Of a stretch of DNA of 64,000 bases, positions 13,293-26,714 are shown piece by piece. The notes beneath the pieces were generated by a model that saw only the letters and a program-made list of their open reading frames with translations, was not told the origin of the DNA and searched no databases. The stretch covers positions 13,088,988 through 13,152,987 of the forward strand of contig NC_133292.1 in NCBI RefSeq assembly GCF_005239225.2. The letters are read 5' to 3'. The translations under genes and the position numbers were made by a program. The DNA comes from Populus alba (Eukaryota; Streptophyta; Magnoliopsida; Malpighiales; Salicaceae). Each line of letters starts with the position of its first letter. Within the stretch, counting starts at the first letter, position 1.

Positions 13293-13996
13293 GTGCCCGT
13301 GCTGGACTGAGTAGAATGATGATATATTCGGTCGTCTTCTGCTCCTCCTTCATGGATTTCTATCTCATGTGTCACGTCGGATTCTCTTCTCTTAACGTTA
13401 ATGGTCAAATAAAATAAACCCTAAGTACTTGCATCCACGCAAAAAACACAGCACACGTACGTATCCCTACCAAGCTCCATAATTCTGTTCTTGATAATTG
13501 ATCCATTAATTTGCTTCACGAAACAGAATCGATGGTTATAATTTGTAATTAAATCATCCATCCATGTATATATATGCATGCACAAGAATGGTGCTCAAGG
13601 GTCAAGATTATTTTTATGTTCATATCCATTATTACAACTCATGGAAATTACGAAACACTGTCAAGGGTCAAGAATGGATTTCTAGCAAGACCATAATTTG
13701 CAAGCCAAGCAGCTACAACCACTGTTGATTCCAAAATGAAAGTGAAAAAAATTTACTATGGGCTTCATAATAAGATTGCCTGAGAGTTAAAGAGGTTATA
13801 ATTTGATACAAGATATGTTGACAAAATTAATCTATTTTTTACCGGTTAAAATTACTTATGGATATGCAAAGTTGGTGAAAATATTTATTAGCGAGATTGT
13901 GTGATTGCATGAAGTGCTAATTTTAATAATTTTGGATAGAGATTTGCAGTTTATATTGCGATTTTGAATGAAATTTCAAGAAGCTATGTATACTGA

Positions 13997-14540
13997 TGTA
14001 ACGGCCCGACCCAACTTGCCATATATTGTCCACTTTAGGGCGTCAAGCTTAGAAATGGGCTCGTGTCACTAGAAACAAAACCGTGAGGGCGATAAGACTC
14101 AAAGCGGACAATGTATGACAAGTTGGGCCGGGCCGTTACATTTGGTATCAAAGCCGACCTCACTGGCTGTCCAGTTGTGCCGACGGGGTCGTCGGGCTCT
14201 TTAAAGGGATGGATTGTAAGATCCCACATCGGCGGGTGAGGGGTGTGTTGTTGGCCTTATAAGTGGTGTTGGTTGCCAACTTGTTATATGCGTTTTGGGA
14301 CGTCAGGCTCAGAAATGGGCTCACGTCACCAGGAACAAAACCATGAGGGCAGCAAGGCCCAAAGCGGACAATATATGGCAAGTTAGGCCAGACGCTCAAA
14401 GCGGACAATATATGACAAGTTGGGCCGAGCCGTTACATTTCTGAGCCTGACACCCCAAAACGCGTATAACAAGTTGGCAACCAGTACTACTTATAAGGCC
14501 AGCAACACACCCCTCACCCGCCGACGTGAGAACTATTACA
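13997..14540. mobile_element. nested TRIM (terminal-repeat retrotransposon in miniature)
   Basis: A forward element is legible. It has a truncated 5' LTR (about 14033-14140, ending GCCGTTACA), a tRNA-Met-type primer-binding site TGGTATCAAAGC at 14143, an internal region of only ~74 bp, a purine tract AAAGGGATGGA, and a 3' LTR 14215-14437 (TGTAAGATCCCACATCGG to CCGTTACA). It is enclosed by pieces of the same LTR in reverse orientation: 13997-14032 (TGTAACGGCCCGACCCAAC..) and 14439-14540 (..CCGCCGACGTGAGAACTATTACA end). The whole unit starts TGTAA and ends TTACA. Flanks ACTGA and ACTAA could be a decayed 5-bp target duplication. It encodes nothing. Confidence 0.8.
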
Positions 14541-15300
14541 ACTAAAATATAATTAAGTATAACTTTTCATTGTTAGACAAATAATTAGTTTGAAAGGACT
14601 GTTCAGATCTGGAAATAAATTCCTATCATTACTGAGATTTGCTTCCCAAAATAGTTATTAGGTTAGGATATAAATGATGTCTTGTGAAGCTTTGTTTACA
14701 TGGTGAAAAAGTTTATATACATGTTTGGAAATCTAAAAGAAAACGTTGAATATGTAGTGATCATGGATTCAAAATTCGATTCGTGTGATAAGACACTTGA
14801 CAATTGATTAATTGCATAGTGCTTGTGACAGACAGGCTTGTCTCTTGGATGTTGCATGAAAAATGAATCACCGAGGCATATAATTATAATAAATCCTTCA
14901 ATAAACCAAATAGATTGTCATAATTAATGATATACATATGACGTGGAAGAGAGATCAGGGGAGGGGGGGATGTGCTGAAGCGTGCCTGCACTACTACTTG
15001 CTTGCTATCCCTTCCTATTCCTTCATCCATAGTATTTAAATATAATATTTAGACTTTGTCGCTGCCGATAAATCCCACCTCCACCACCTCTAGCTTCCGA
15101 TTATTTTCTTATCATGCATATTCATCACTCCGACGTGCCTCCCACCCACCTTTAACCATGCATTAATCCTTGTTCAACCTAACAATTCCACCTTCAATTC
15201 CTTTACTCTCATCTCATATCTTTCTTTTCTGTCTTAATTCCCTTCAACTCAATAAATCGCACACTAATTAAGTAGGTACGTATAAGTTGCTAGCACGCAA
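14541..15300. other. CSLD5 upstream region
   Basis: No ORF or repeat identified. A pyrimidine-rich stretch from about 15060 precedes the probable promoter. Confidence 0.35.
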
Positions 15301-15301
15301 T

Positions 15302-15310
15302 TATATATAA
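15302..15310 (+). promoter_or_regulatory. probable TATA box of the CSLD5-type gene
   Basis: TATATATAA lies 277 bp before the start codon. The leader may contain an intron (donor CTCTG|GTGAGT at 15407, acceptor near 15535), which would explain the distance. Confidence 0.4.
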
Positions 15311-15578
15311 AGGTATATAAATATGTATACATCCTCTTTCAAACCAATATATTCTCTCCAATCCAAGAGTTTAATTTCTTCTTCTCTTTGGCTTTTCATT
15401 TCTCTGGTGAGTTTTTCTATGATTACATGCATTCATACAAGAAATTCATGATGATGATGAGGCGCAAATGCTGTTATGTTGCGTTTTTATTGTGTCATCG
15501 ATTAGGTTATTAGTCAAGAAACATTAAACAAGCAGGCAGCAGCAGCAGCAGCAGCCTCATATTATTTAATTGGTTTTA

Positions 15579-18500
15579 ATGGCATCTCTATCTTCCCAAC
15601 CATCTAAGAAGGCCATACGTAGCCCAGTAAGCACTAACAACGGCAGCTCCCAGCAGGGAAATCGTGGTTCCAACAGCCAAACTGTCAAGTTCGCTAGACG
15701 AACTTCAAGCGGTCGCTTTGTTAGTCTATCAAGAGATGACATTGATATTTCTGGAGAATTATCCGGTGGGGATTACATGAACTATTCTGTGCAGATTCCT
15801 CTCACACCCGACAATCAGCCAATGGACACGTCGGGGCCAGTCAAGGCCGAAGAGCAATACGTTTCCAACTCTCTTTTTACAGGCGGGTTCAATAGCGTTA
15901 CGCGTGCCTATCTCATGGACAATGTGATAGAATCGGAGGCGTCTCATCCTCAGATGGCTGGATCCAAGGGCTCTTCGTGTGCAATGCCTGCTTGTGATGG
16001 CAAGATCATGCAGGATGAGAGAGGAAATGATGTCATACCTTGTGAATGCAGGTATAATTAATCATCAAGCATGCATGCATGTTTTTATCACATAATTACA
16101 GAAACATATTTAATTAATTAATTTTGCTTTGCAGGCTCAAAATTTGCAGGGATTGCTACATGGACGCCCAAAAAGAAACCGGTTTGTGTCCAGGTTGCAA
16201 GGAACAGTACAAGGCGGGTGATTACGATGATGAAATACCAAATTTTTCCAGTGGAGCGCTGCCATTGCCACCTCTAAGTAAAGGTGGTGATCACAATAAC
16301 ATGACAATGATGAAGAGAAACCAAAATGGAGATTTCGATCACAACAGGTGGTTGTTTGAGACACAAGGTACTTACGGCTATGGGAATGCCTTTTGGCCCC
16401 AAGACGACATGTATGGTGATGATGGCGACGAAGGGTTTCCGGTTGGCGTCCTAGAAAATATGGACAAGCCTTGGAAGCCCCTCAGTCGCGAACAGCCAAT
16501 CTCCCAAGCCGTTATCAGCCCTTACAGGTAACATACATCTATCTTTGTCTTAATTTTGGATAAATTCACTATAAACTAAATGTCCCAGTTAATTTAGAGG
16601 ACACTAATATGAACTGCTATAAAAAGGAGTTCCTATAGAAAAGGGACAAGTGCTGTTCTGTGAATTCTTACTGAGTTTGTAATGCAAGTGCAACCCCATA
16701 GTTATGATCCCATACTAAATGGCTTCCAAAGGGTACCATCCAGCTTTCCGAGGCCCAAATAAAGCTGTCATTCGTGGTGGCAGCTGGAGAACTATATATT
16801 AGGCTATGGAGTATTTAAACTAAACACACGGGAAATAATCCATAAATCTTGGCATTTTCCATAACATTTCTGAACTATACAAATACAAATGAAAATGATA
16901 AAATGGTAGGCTAGTACAACATCTCCTTATGTGTATATATATACATTTGCAGGTTGCTGATTTTAATTCGAATGGTGGTCCTGGGTTTCTTCTTGCATTG
17001 GCGAATAGTGAATCCAAATGATGATGCAAGATGGTTGTGGGGTATGTCAGTGGTTTGTGAAGTGTGGTTTGCTTTCTCATGGATCCTGGATATAATTCCC
17101 AAACTTCATCCTATGAACCGGTCCACTGATCTTGAGGTCCTCCGTGACAAGTTTGACATGCCATCGCCTTCCAATCCCAGTGGCCGATCTGATCTCCCTG
17201 GTGTTGACCTCTTTGTGTCCACTGCTGATCCTGATAAAGAGCCACCACTTGTCACAGCCAACACTATCCTTTCCATTCTCTCTGTGGATTATCCTGTAGA
17301 GAAGGTGGCATGCTATATCTCAGATGATGGAGCTGCGCTCCTCACTTTTGAGGCAATGGCCGAGGCAGCAAGCTTTGCCGATTTGTGGGTTCCATTCTGT
17401 CGAAAACATAATATTGAGCCAAGGAACCCTGAAACCTACTTCAACCTAAAAGTTGATCCAACCAAGAACAAGAGCAGGCCTGATTTTGTCAAAGATAGAA
17501 GGAAGATGAAAAGGGAGTACGATGAATTCAAGGTGAGGATCAATGGGCTTCCAGATTCTATAAGGAGGAGATCGGATGCTTTCAATGCAAGGGAGGAAAT
17601 GAAGATGTTGAAGCACATAAGGGAGAGTGGAGGTGATCCTTTGGAGCCAATAAAGGTCCCGAAAGCTACATGGATGGCTGATGGCACCCATTGGCCCGGA
17701 ACTTGGGCGTCCCCAGCTGCCGAACATTCCAAAGTTGACCATGCTGGAATTCTTCAGGTACTAAACTACTTCGTGATCATTTTGTATTTCCTCGATCATA
17801 AACCTGTCTTCTAAATAATTTGACAATAATATATATGTATATAATGTTAATTTGTGATCATGTGGATGCAGGTGATGTTGAAGCCTCCTAGCCCTGACCC
17901 ACTGACGGGAGGAACGGATGATAAGATGATAGACTTCACAGATGTGGATATACGTCTACCTATGTTTGTGTACGTCTCACGAGAAAAGAGGCCTGGTTAT
18001 GACCATAACAAAAAAGCTGGTGCCATGAATGCTCTTGTAAGAGCATCTGCCGTTCTATCCAATGGTCCATTCATTCTCAACTTAGATTGCGATCACTACA
18101 TCTACAACTGCAAAGCTATCAGGGAAGGAATGTGCTTCATGATGGACAGAGGAGGTGAAAATATCTGCTATATACAGTTCCCTCAGAGATTTGAGGGCAT
18201 TGATCCTAATGATAGATATGCTAATCGCAATACTGTGTTTTTTGATGGAAACATGCGTGCCCTTGATGGTGTTCAGGTACTTGAGAATTAACGAAATAAT
18301 TAAGACTAATATATATAATTATTGCCATTTTTAATCACAAGAAAACACACATTAACAGCGATGGATTGATCTTACATGAGTCTATGCATTACAGGGCCCG
18401 GTTTATGTTGGAACGGGTTGCATGTTTAGAAGATTTGCTTTATACGGATTTGATCCACCCAATACAAACAAGACGGAGGAAAAGAAAGATTCAGAGACGC

Positions 18501-19861
18501 TTCCCTTAGCAACTTCCGAATTTGATCCTGATCTTGATTTCAATCTGCTACCCAAGCGGTTTGGGAATTCTACATTGCTGGCTGAATCTATTCCTATTGC
18601 CGAGTTCCAAGGCCGGCCGCTAGCTGATCATCCTGCTGTCAAGCATGGCCGTCCTCCTGGTGCTTTGAGGGTCCCTCGTGAACCACTTGAAGCCACTACA
18701 GTTGCTGAAGCTGTGTCTGTCATTTCTTGCTGGTATGATAAACTTTTCATTTCATCAGTGATCAATCAACTCTAGCCATCGATTACAACATTATCTGTGC
18801 CTGTGACTCTTTGTTTGGTTCTCAACAACAAGATATATATATAGATTACAAGATATTCCCTTCTATCTTATTATTGTTTGCTGGTGTATATTAGGTATGA
18901 GGACAAGACTGAATGGGGGGACAGAGTGGGTTGGATTTATGGTTCAGTCACGGAAGATGTTGTGACAGGCTATAGAATGCACAACCGTGGCTGGCGTTCT
19001 GTCTATTGCATAACCAAGCGCGATGCATTTCGTGGCTCAGCTCCAATTAACCTTACTGACCGTCTTCACCAGGTGCTTCGTTGGGCAACTGGCTCTGTTG
19101 AGATTTTCTTCTCCAGAAACAATGCCTTTTTGGCCAGTAGGCGTCTTAAACTCCTCCAGCGCTTTGCTTATCTTAATGTTGGCATCTACCCATTCACCTC
19201 GATTTTCTTGATCGTCTATTGCTTTCTCCCTGCACTCTCACTTTTTTCAGGATACTTCATTGTCCAAACTCTGGACGTTGCATTTTTAATCTACTTGCTA
19301 CTCATAACTATTTGCCTCGTCGTTCTGGCTATTCTAGAGGTGAAATGGTCTGGTATAGAGTTGGAAGAGTGGTGGAGGAACGAACAGTTCTGGCTCATCT
19401 CTGGAACCAGTGCCCACTTTGCGGCTGTCATGCAAGGCCTTCTCAAGGTGATTGCAGGAATTGAGATATCTTTCACATTGACTTCCAAGTCTGCAGGAGA
19501 TGAAGTTGACGATATCTATGCAGACTTGTATCTTGTAAAGTGGACATCTTTGATGATTATGCCCATTGTTATTGCCATGACAAACATAATTGCCATGGCC
19601 TTTGCTTTTGTAAGGACGATTTATAGCACAGTTCCGCAGTGGAGTAAGTTTGTTGGCGGAGCTTTCTTTAGTTTCTGGGTGTTGGCTCATTTGTATCCTT
19701 TTGCCAAGGGCTTGATGGGGAGGAGAGGGAAGACCCCAACCATTGTGTTCGTTTGGTCTGGTCTCATTGCCATAATAATCTCTTTGCTATGGATTGCCAT
19801 TAGCCCACAAAAGCCAAATGCAACAGCTGACGGAGTTGGGGGAGGGTTTCAGTTCCCTTGA
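15579..19861 (+). CDS. CSLD5: cellulose synthase-like protein D5
   Basis: A family-2 glycosyltransferase of the CSLD clade, a membrane beta-glucan/mannan synthase acting in tip growth and, for CSLD5, cell-plate formation. Exons: 15579-16051, 16135-16527, 16953-17757, 17872-18276, 18395-18732, 18895-19861. All are GT-AG and in frame, giving 1126 aa. Seen in order: a CSLD N-terminus ([19 protein letters not shown]), an eight-Cys RING-like zinc motif (C134-C179), [19 protein letters not shown], two membrane segments from ~290, then the D,D,D,QxxRW set: SDDG (D413), LDCD (D629/D631), TED (D826) and QVLRW (864-868). Several C-terminal membrane spans follow, with the ending GVGGGFQFP. Insert and C-terminal wording match CSLD5 better than CSLD2/3. 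SDDGA replaces the usual SDDGG. The ATG was chosen because the frame upstream has no other Met. Confidence 0.95.
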
Positions 19862-20340
19862 GCGCCTCAGGTTGAGTGAACACCAGATACAGGAATCTTA
19901 GATTACTGAACTGTACCACTTGCAAGATCCAAGTCGGTTCAAGAAAATAAAAGGTTTGAGATAGAACGAGATTTTGCACCTTTTGAATTTTTTCTTCATG
20001 TAATTTCCTAAAAGACTTGTAAACTAGGAAGGTCAACAATAGGTAACCTGTAACGAAGGAATGGAGGGATGCTGAAAAATCTGTGAATTTAAGGTCAAAT
20101 ATTGATGATAATCCCAGAAATTTTCGCGAGAATTCAGTAGAAAAAAAGCGTAGTTTTCTAATCCTCCATAACTCTGTCCCCATGTGAATGAATCCATCCC
20201 TTTGCATGATGCAATTGTGATGATTTATGCTATTTAATTGCAGAATAAAGCAAGCGTGAAATAAACTTGTCCATTTAGATCTCTAAGCTCAACTGTGAAT
20301 GTCACTTAACAAATTACACTACAAAATCAGTGTTTGGACA
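19862..20340 (+). other. CSLD5 3' flank
   Basis: Probable 3' UTR followed by spacer. Nothing else recognised. Confidence 0.35.
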
Positions 20341-20349
20341 TGATCCTAA

Positions 20350-20537
20350 TTAGAACTTTCTTTCATATCTTGGGAGCAAGATGACATCGAAATCTCTTCC
20401 CTGTGTGCTCAAGTGACAGCCAAATCCGAATTCGACTGATCTGATGGCTCGAATGGTACACGCACGAACAACTGGCCATGCAGGGTGACTGCAGAAGATG
20501 TCTGCTGTGGATCGATTCTGGCAGGTAAACTCACGAC
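20350..20537 (-). other. possible unassigned terminal exon
   Basis: On the minus strand an acceptor-like TTTTGCTTTCAG precedes a 62-codon open frame (REFTCQNRSTADIF.. to ..DVILLPRYERKF and stop) of balanced, non-repetitive composition. I do not recognise the family and could not join it to an upstream exon; the open frames at 20643-21058 on the same strand have no recognisable content. It may be an orphan exon, a pseudogene scrap or chance. Confidence 0.2.
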
Positions 20538-20559
20538 CTGAAAGCAAAACCTTCTGCTA

Positions 20560-23356
20560 GTGTATCACTAATGAGTCTATATATAGGAATACCTGTATGT
20601 CTTGAAGAATAAAGAAGATGGATCCAGCAAAACAGAAAGTTACTATTTGATTCTTTTAATCTTTCTGATGATGGGAAATATTTGCATAAAGAACACAGGG
20701 CCAAAAAAACTCAGTCTACACCACACTCTCAATGATCTAGTCCAATGAACCATGCAAGCAAATGCAAACAGCATTAGTTCTTTATTAATGCCTTTCTGAA
20801 TTGAGGATGTCTCGCCCCAAGGACTATCCATATGCTCTGGTTGGCCAGATATGATCAAACGTCCTGATCCACCAGTACAGGACGTTTTTTATTCCTAGGT
20901 ACAGCAGTCACTACTAATATTGTTTTTCTCAATGATGGTTCTGTAATTATCATCAAATGAAGAGGCATTTCAGGCTCCATTTCCATGGCACAAACTACAC
21001 TGTAGACTTGTGATGTTCGGAGAAAAAAATAACAATAAGAATTAATAGGAAAAGGCAATAATGCCCTTAAAGGGTTAGATAATAGGTATAAATAAATGAT
21101 GGGTATTCTAGTATTTGAATAAAGAACTTGATAAATATAGAATGAAGAAAAATAAGTTGAAGAAGAGAAAAGAGAAAAGAGAAAAAAGAAAGAGAAGAAA
21201 CAAAAATAAAAAAGAATTTGAGAAGCTAAGTTGTTTAGGTAAGATTTATGCTTTAATGTGTATAATTATAATTTTTAGCTTTAATGTGTATAATTGTTGT
21301 TTTTAACTTTAATTTCGGATTTGTTAAGGTTAGGGTTTTTAAATTTATGTTTTGAATTAATTGTTGAATTGGTTATAATGTAATGAATTAATTAAAGTAT
21401 TATAAATTATTTGTTATGAATTTTTGAGGTTTTAGGTTAAGATTTGGGATTAGCTATTTTAGATGAAACTAATTTGAAATTCTTGATTAACCGGTCGACA
21501 TGTTGGTTGCTAGACTTTGGTCAACCAGTGGGGTTGAATTGGTAGACTAGTTAGTAGACCGGTTGGGTTGAATTAACAGACCAATTGAATGTGTAGTGGG
21601 GTATAATCAATTCTGTTAGGTTTGATCGGTTTGAAATGTGTTTGGGATTGATCAGGTTGATTGATTCCAGTTTATAATTACGTTTTAGTTTCTAAATGTA
21701 TAGGGTTATCAATTATGCTCAAAGTCAAGTGCATTATATATATATATTGTTTATTATAATAAAAACATGATGATTTGTTGAATCTGAATTCTGTATATGA
21801 GATATAACTCCTCATTTGATTGGTGTTAATCTTTATGCATATCATATTTAAACTCTAGTTGGTCGAGCGAATCACTAACTTGTGGCGACTGATTATTCTA
21901 CAATCTAGAGCCATATACTCATTGCATTTTGATTTTCTTTCAAGCCTTACCTTATTATAATCCTTGTTGCGGCCTGTTTGTGAAACTTTTTTATAAAAAC
22001 CTAAAGTTAAATTTATACATGTTTCTATTTGCCTTATTATCTCATATGTATATATTAAATATTATCTACTCATTAAGTTTTTGAACTTATCCTCTCATTT
22101 TTTTTTTAAGACTTATAGTTTTACTAATAAACCATGTTTATTGAACTTCAGAATTTATTATTATTATTATTATTATAATTAATGTTATTTTGTTATATCT
22201 AATTAAAGCTCTATAATTATGATATTTTTATTAACTTGTATTAAGATATTCATTAATTAAATAGTAAAAATTTATATGTAAATTTAAGTTGATATAAATA
22301 TAAAAATATAAGAGGTGGACCTTCTACATGTGCCAATAATGAATCGGAGAATCAAGTACAGGATTAACCGGATGCAACAACAAATGGGGAGACAGAGAGC
22401 ACTAAAACATAAAATTTAAGGGAGTGGCATGGGCATTGTTACCCCCCCAACCCACCAGTCACCTCCAATCCAGACTTTGTTGCTTCTTCTTTTGTTTCCA
22501 GAGAGTGAGAGAGGTGGCGGCGGTGACGGGACGAGAGGAGAGAAGAGACGAGGAGGAGAGTGACTGCTCAACTGACTTGTAATTTGTTTTGTTAAGGTTA
22601 AAAAAAAAAGAAAAAGGCAGCGCAGATCGTTGGCTGATGGCACTGTCTGGCAGACTGGCCCCCGTGAAGTTATTTTATGGAGTATTTCATTCCATTAATT
22701 TGATAATTTTTTTGGGGATTAGGGATCCGTCCTGAGTAATTAAAAGGCCCATCATCACCCTTGCATTTGATCAAAAATAAATAATAAATCTCTACGCATC
22801 ATCAAACAGCCCTTGTTCAAGGTTCAAGCTATAATAATGGATAGCGCAGTAGAATAGCACATCCCCCCGTCTCCCTCCCTCCCTCCCAATTGATTAATCC
22901 CTCAATAAACCACCATGTCTCTCCTCCTTTTCTCTCTTCTGCTACTATGGTTTTTTTTTTTTTTTTTTCATCATACCGACCCTAAACGACAACAACAACA
23001 ATTTCCTAATTACCAATTATCAATAACAATATAATAAAAAAGGTTCACAACTTTTTCCTTCTTCCGAAACCCTAGAAAACTCCCCCTCCCTCCGTCCCTC
23101 CCTGTATTTCCCATTCAAAACAGAAGAAAAGAAATAAAGTTGGAGCTGTTTCTGTTTCTGTCTCCGTATCAGTATCAGTATCAATAGCAGTTTCTATGTG
23201 AGGGTCAGTTGTTTCCATTTTTACCACTTGTTTCTGATTTCCTTATATTCTACTGCCACTACTTCATTTCTTTTTTTATTAAGTGGAGCAGACTGATATA
23301 TGTACATGTCAGTTTAATTTTTATTACATTAAAAAAATAATTGAATTGAATTGGAG
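20560..23356. other. intergenic spacer and FRS5 5' region
   Basis: 21100-22300 is AT-rich, with an ATT microsatellite at 22158-22177. 21480-21680 is rich in repeated GGTTGAATT/GACCGGTT wording that looks repeat-derived. 22400-23356 is C/T-rich and likely holds the FRS5 promoter and leader. No other gene seen. Confidence 0.4.
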
Positions 23357-25183
23357 ATGGAAAACGAGGCGCTTGAATTCGATATAGGTTTAGGAAGTGG
23401 TGCCGATGATGATGCTGTTGACATTGATATTGATGACGACTTGCCTTCCACTCCTCCCCTTCCCCTTCCCAGCTCCACCTCCACTCCTCCTACTCAAATT
23501 TACCTTCCTGAGGGTGATCTTTTGGATCTTGAGCCTTATGAGAGCATGGAATTCGAGTCTGAAGAGGCTGCCAAGGCCTTTTACAATTCTTATGCTAGGC
23601 GTGTTGGCTTTAGTACCCGTGTCAGCTCGTCCCGCCGTTCTAGGCGTGATGGAGCTATTATTCAGAGACAATTTGTGTGTGCCAAAGAGGGTTTTAGGAA
23701 TTTGAACGAGAAGCGTACTAAGGATAGAGAGATCAAGCGTCCCCGTGTTATTACTCGAGTTGGTTGCAAAGCTTCTTTGTCTGTCAAAATGCAGGATTCT
23801 GGCAAATGGGTTGTCTCAGGTTTTGTTAGGGGACATAATCATGAGTTGGTCCCTCTTGATCAGGTGCATTGCCTCCGTTCACACAGGCAAATATCTGGCC
23901 CTGCTAAGACTTTGATCGATACATTGCAGGCTGCGGGAATGGGCCCTCGTAGGATTATGTCTGCCTTGATTAAGGAGTATGGTGGAATTAGCAAAGTTGG
24001 ATTTACAGAGGTTGATTGCAGGAACTACATGAGGAACAATCGTCAGAAGAGCATGGAAGGAGACATCCAGCTCCTTTTGGATTATTTGAGGCAAATGCAC
24101 AATGAGAACCCCAATTTCTTTTATGCTCTCCAGGGGGGTGATGACCAGTTCACGGGCAATGTGTTCTGGTCTGATCCAAGAGCTAGGGCAAACTACAGTT
24201 ATTTTGGAGACACTGTTACGTTTGACACCACATACAGGTCCAACAGGTATCGCTTGCCCTTTGCGCCCTTCACTGGTGTTAACCATCATGGACAGCCTGT
24301 TTTGTTTGGTTGTGCTTTCTTATTGAATGAGACTGAAGCGTCATTTATTTGGCTGTTTCAGACGTGGCTCACGGCAATGTCAGGCCATCATCCAGTGTCG
24401 ATCACCACCGATCAGGATGCAGTAATAAGTTCAGCCATCATGCAGGTCTTCCCCGAGACTCGACATCGCTTTTGCAAATGGCATATCTTCAAGAAATGCC
24501 AGGAGAAGTTGTCCTATGTGTTACTCAAACATCCAAGTTTTGAGGCAGATTTTCATAAATGTGTTAACCTCACTGATTCGATTGAGGAATTTGAATCCTG
24601 CTGGTTGTCGCTTGTTGATAGATATGAACTCTGGCATCATGAGTGGCTTCAAACAATATATTCTGATCGCAGGCAGTGGGTCCCTGTGTATCTGCGTGAT
24701 GCTTTTTTTGCAGAGATGTCTATAACTCAGCGAAGTGATAGCATGAACTCATACTTTGATGGTTACGTGAATGCTTCAACCAATCTGAGCCATTTCTTTA
24801 AGCTGTATGAGAAAGCTATAGAGAGTCGAAATGAAAAGGAAGTAAAAGCAGATTATGATACGATGAACACAAACCCAGTTTTGAAGACCCCATCTCCAAT
24901 GGAGAAACAAGCATCCGGGCATTACACTAGAAAATTGTTTGCAAGATTTCAAGAGGAGCTAGTTGGGACGCTAACTTTCATGGCATCCAAAGCAGAAGAT
25001 GATGGGGAGAGCATTATGTACCAAGTTGCCAAGTTTGGGGAAGATCATAAAGCTTACTATGTTAAATTCAATGTTTTGGAGATGAAGGCGAGATGTAGCT
25101 GCCAGATGTTTGAGTTCTCTGGTCTTCTATGCAGACATGTGTTGGCAGTCTTTAGAGTCACCAATGTGCTTACCCTCCCATCT

Positions 25184-25223
<40 letters not shown>

Positions 25224-26714
25224 ATGTCATATTGGAAGAACACCCCACTGATGTATATAATGGCTATCTCGAATCTCATACTGTTCGATATAACACCCTA
25301 CGCCATGAGGCTTTCAAATTTGTAGACGAAGGATCCAAGTCCCTAGACACCTACAATGTGGCAATGGGTGCTCTGCAAGAGGCCACAACAATAGTTGCAC
25401 TGGCAACCAAGATTGAGGGGAGAACTAGTGTTGTGAATAGACGGAATAGAGGGGACATGGCAGGCAATGGGATTAGGGCTAATTATACCAGTGGGAATCA
25501 TCTGGGGAGCTCTGGCCAAATTTTGTCGGAGGTTAGAATCATTTTCCATTTACCACGCTTCATGTTTCATCCATTTTCTTGCAATCACATGATGTCAATT
25601 GATTTCATTTATTACTGTCTACTGCTTTATTTCTCCACGGACCTACATGTATATACCATTTTTCTACCATCTACGTTTATTTTCTGTTTTTCTCTCCATC
25701 TTGATGACCCAAAATTTTGATGTAAAAATTATCATGACTAGCTTCTATTTAGCGATCCAATGGCATCTGAGTTTATGACCACTTTCAGAACCTCATCCTC
25801 CTTATGACAATCACTAAAAAAATGATAATCGCCGGCCTTTGTCCATGCATGTACACTCAAGCTTTTGAAACCCTTGCAAACATGTTGGCCTACTGGCATT
25901 CTTTCCCTGTCTGTGGTTTTTGGTAGGGTAAGTTGCTTAAGAGCCCTTGATATTCTTTCTTTTTCAATGTTAGTAATGTTAAAACATAGATATGGTCATG
26001 GTCATTTAATCATGGAAATGTCACTAGAATCATTAACTGAGTGCATCCTAAATTTTGGAAATTTAGATCTCATTGACCTCCTGAAGACCCGTATTGAGTT
26101 ATTGCCCTGAGTAGATGTCCTGAAAGAAAAACAAAGGTCAAATCCATACATCAGGGAAACTATGTCTCTTGATTGTGGTGACTTCATTATGAAATCCTAA
26201 AAAAAATTACTTCCATTTATGGCATTATAAGTAGACGTTTTGGAAAATACAAGGAGAAAGGCACATATAATTTGCAACTCAACCTGAAAGTTTGGCTTCA
26301 CTAAAAAGGCTTCTTAACCGGCACAAGTCCTATGCAAATTTGGGTGTGGAATGTTTTCTTTGTTTCTTTTGTAAGAGTGAAATCTTATACTGTTTTTCAG
26401 ACGCATTGTAGGTTTTCTTTTGAGATCCTCTGCATGTCAGTTAGTGCTCGCATTTCTTATATGGCAGTGCAACAAGATATCTGTATTATGATGGTCTTAG
26501 GCCTGTTTTCAACTGTCTTCTCATTGTTGCTATTTTGCAGAAGGATATGGACAAGAAAATCCAAGAACTTAGAGATGAACTGGAGCATGCAAATCGAAAG
26601 TGTGAAGTATACCGAGCTAACCTCCTTTCAGTTTTAAAAGATATTGAGGATCATAAGCTACAGTTGTCAATTAAAGTACAAAGCATAAAGATTAGTATGA
26701 AAGACAGCATCTGA
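23357..26714 (+). CDS. FRS5: FAR1-related protein, FRS5 type
   Basis: A transcription factor domesticated from a Mutator-like transposase; relatives (FHY3/FAR1) act in far-red light signalling. Coding exons 23357-25531 and 26541-26714 (GT-AG, phase 0) give 782 aa. Residues 60-163 form the FAR1 DNA-binding zinc domain (FVCAKEGFR, TRVGCKASLSV, GHNHELV). Residues ~282-380 are the MULE transposase core with D290 (VTFDTTY) and D352 (TTDQD). A SWIM zinc finger, CxCx(n)CxH, lies at ~578-600 (CSCQMFEFSGLLCRH). The short second exon encodes a coiled coil (KKIQELRDELEHANRK). Block content matches Arabidopsis FRS5 closely. The start is the first ATG, with the acidic opening MENEALEFDIGLGSG. It is an intact host gene, not an active transposon: no inverted repeats are seen nearby. 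Confidence 0.93.

Noticed and set aside
23351..23357. Earlier TTG start for the FRS5-type frame
   Set aside because: The frame can be opened at a TTG two codons upstream, but the first ATG at 23357 gives the expected MENEALEFDIGLG start.
24226..24480. FRS5 as an active Mutator transposon
   Set aside because: No terminal inverted repeats or target duplication are seen around the gene; the FAR1/FRS families are domesticated host genes.
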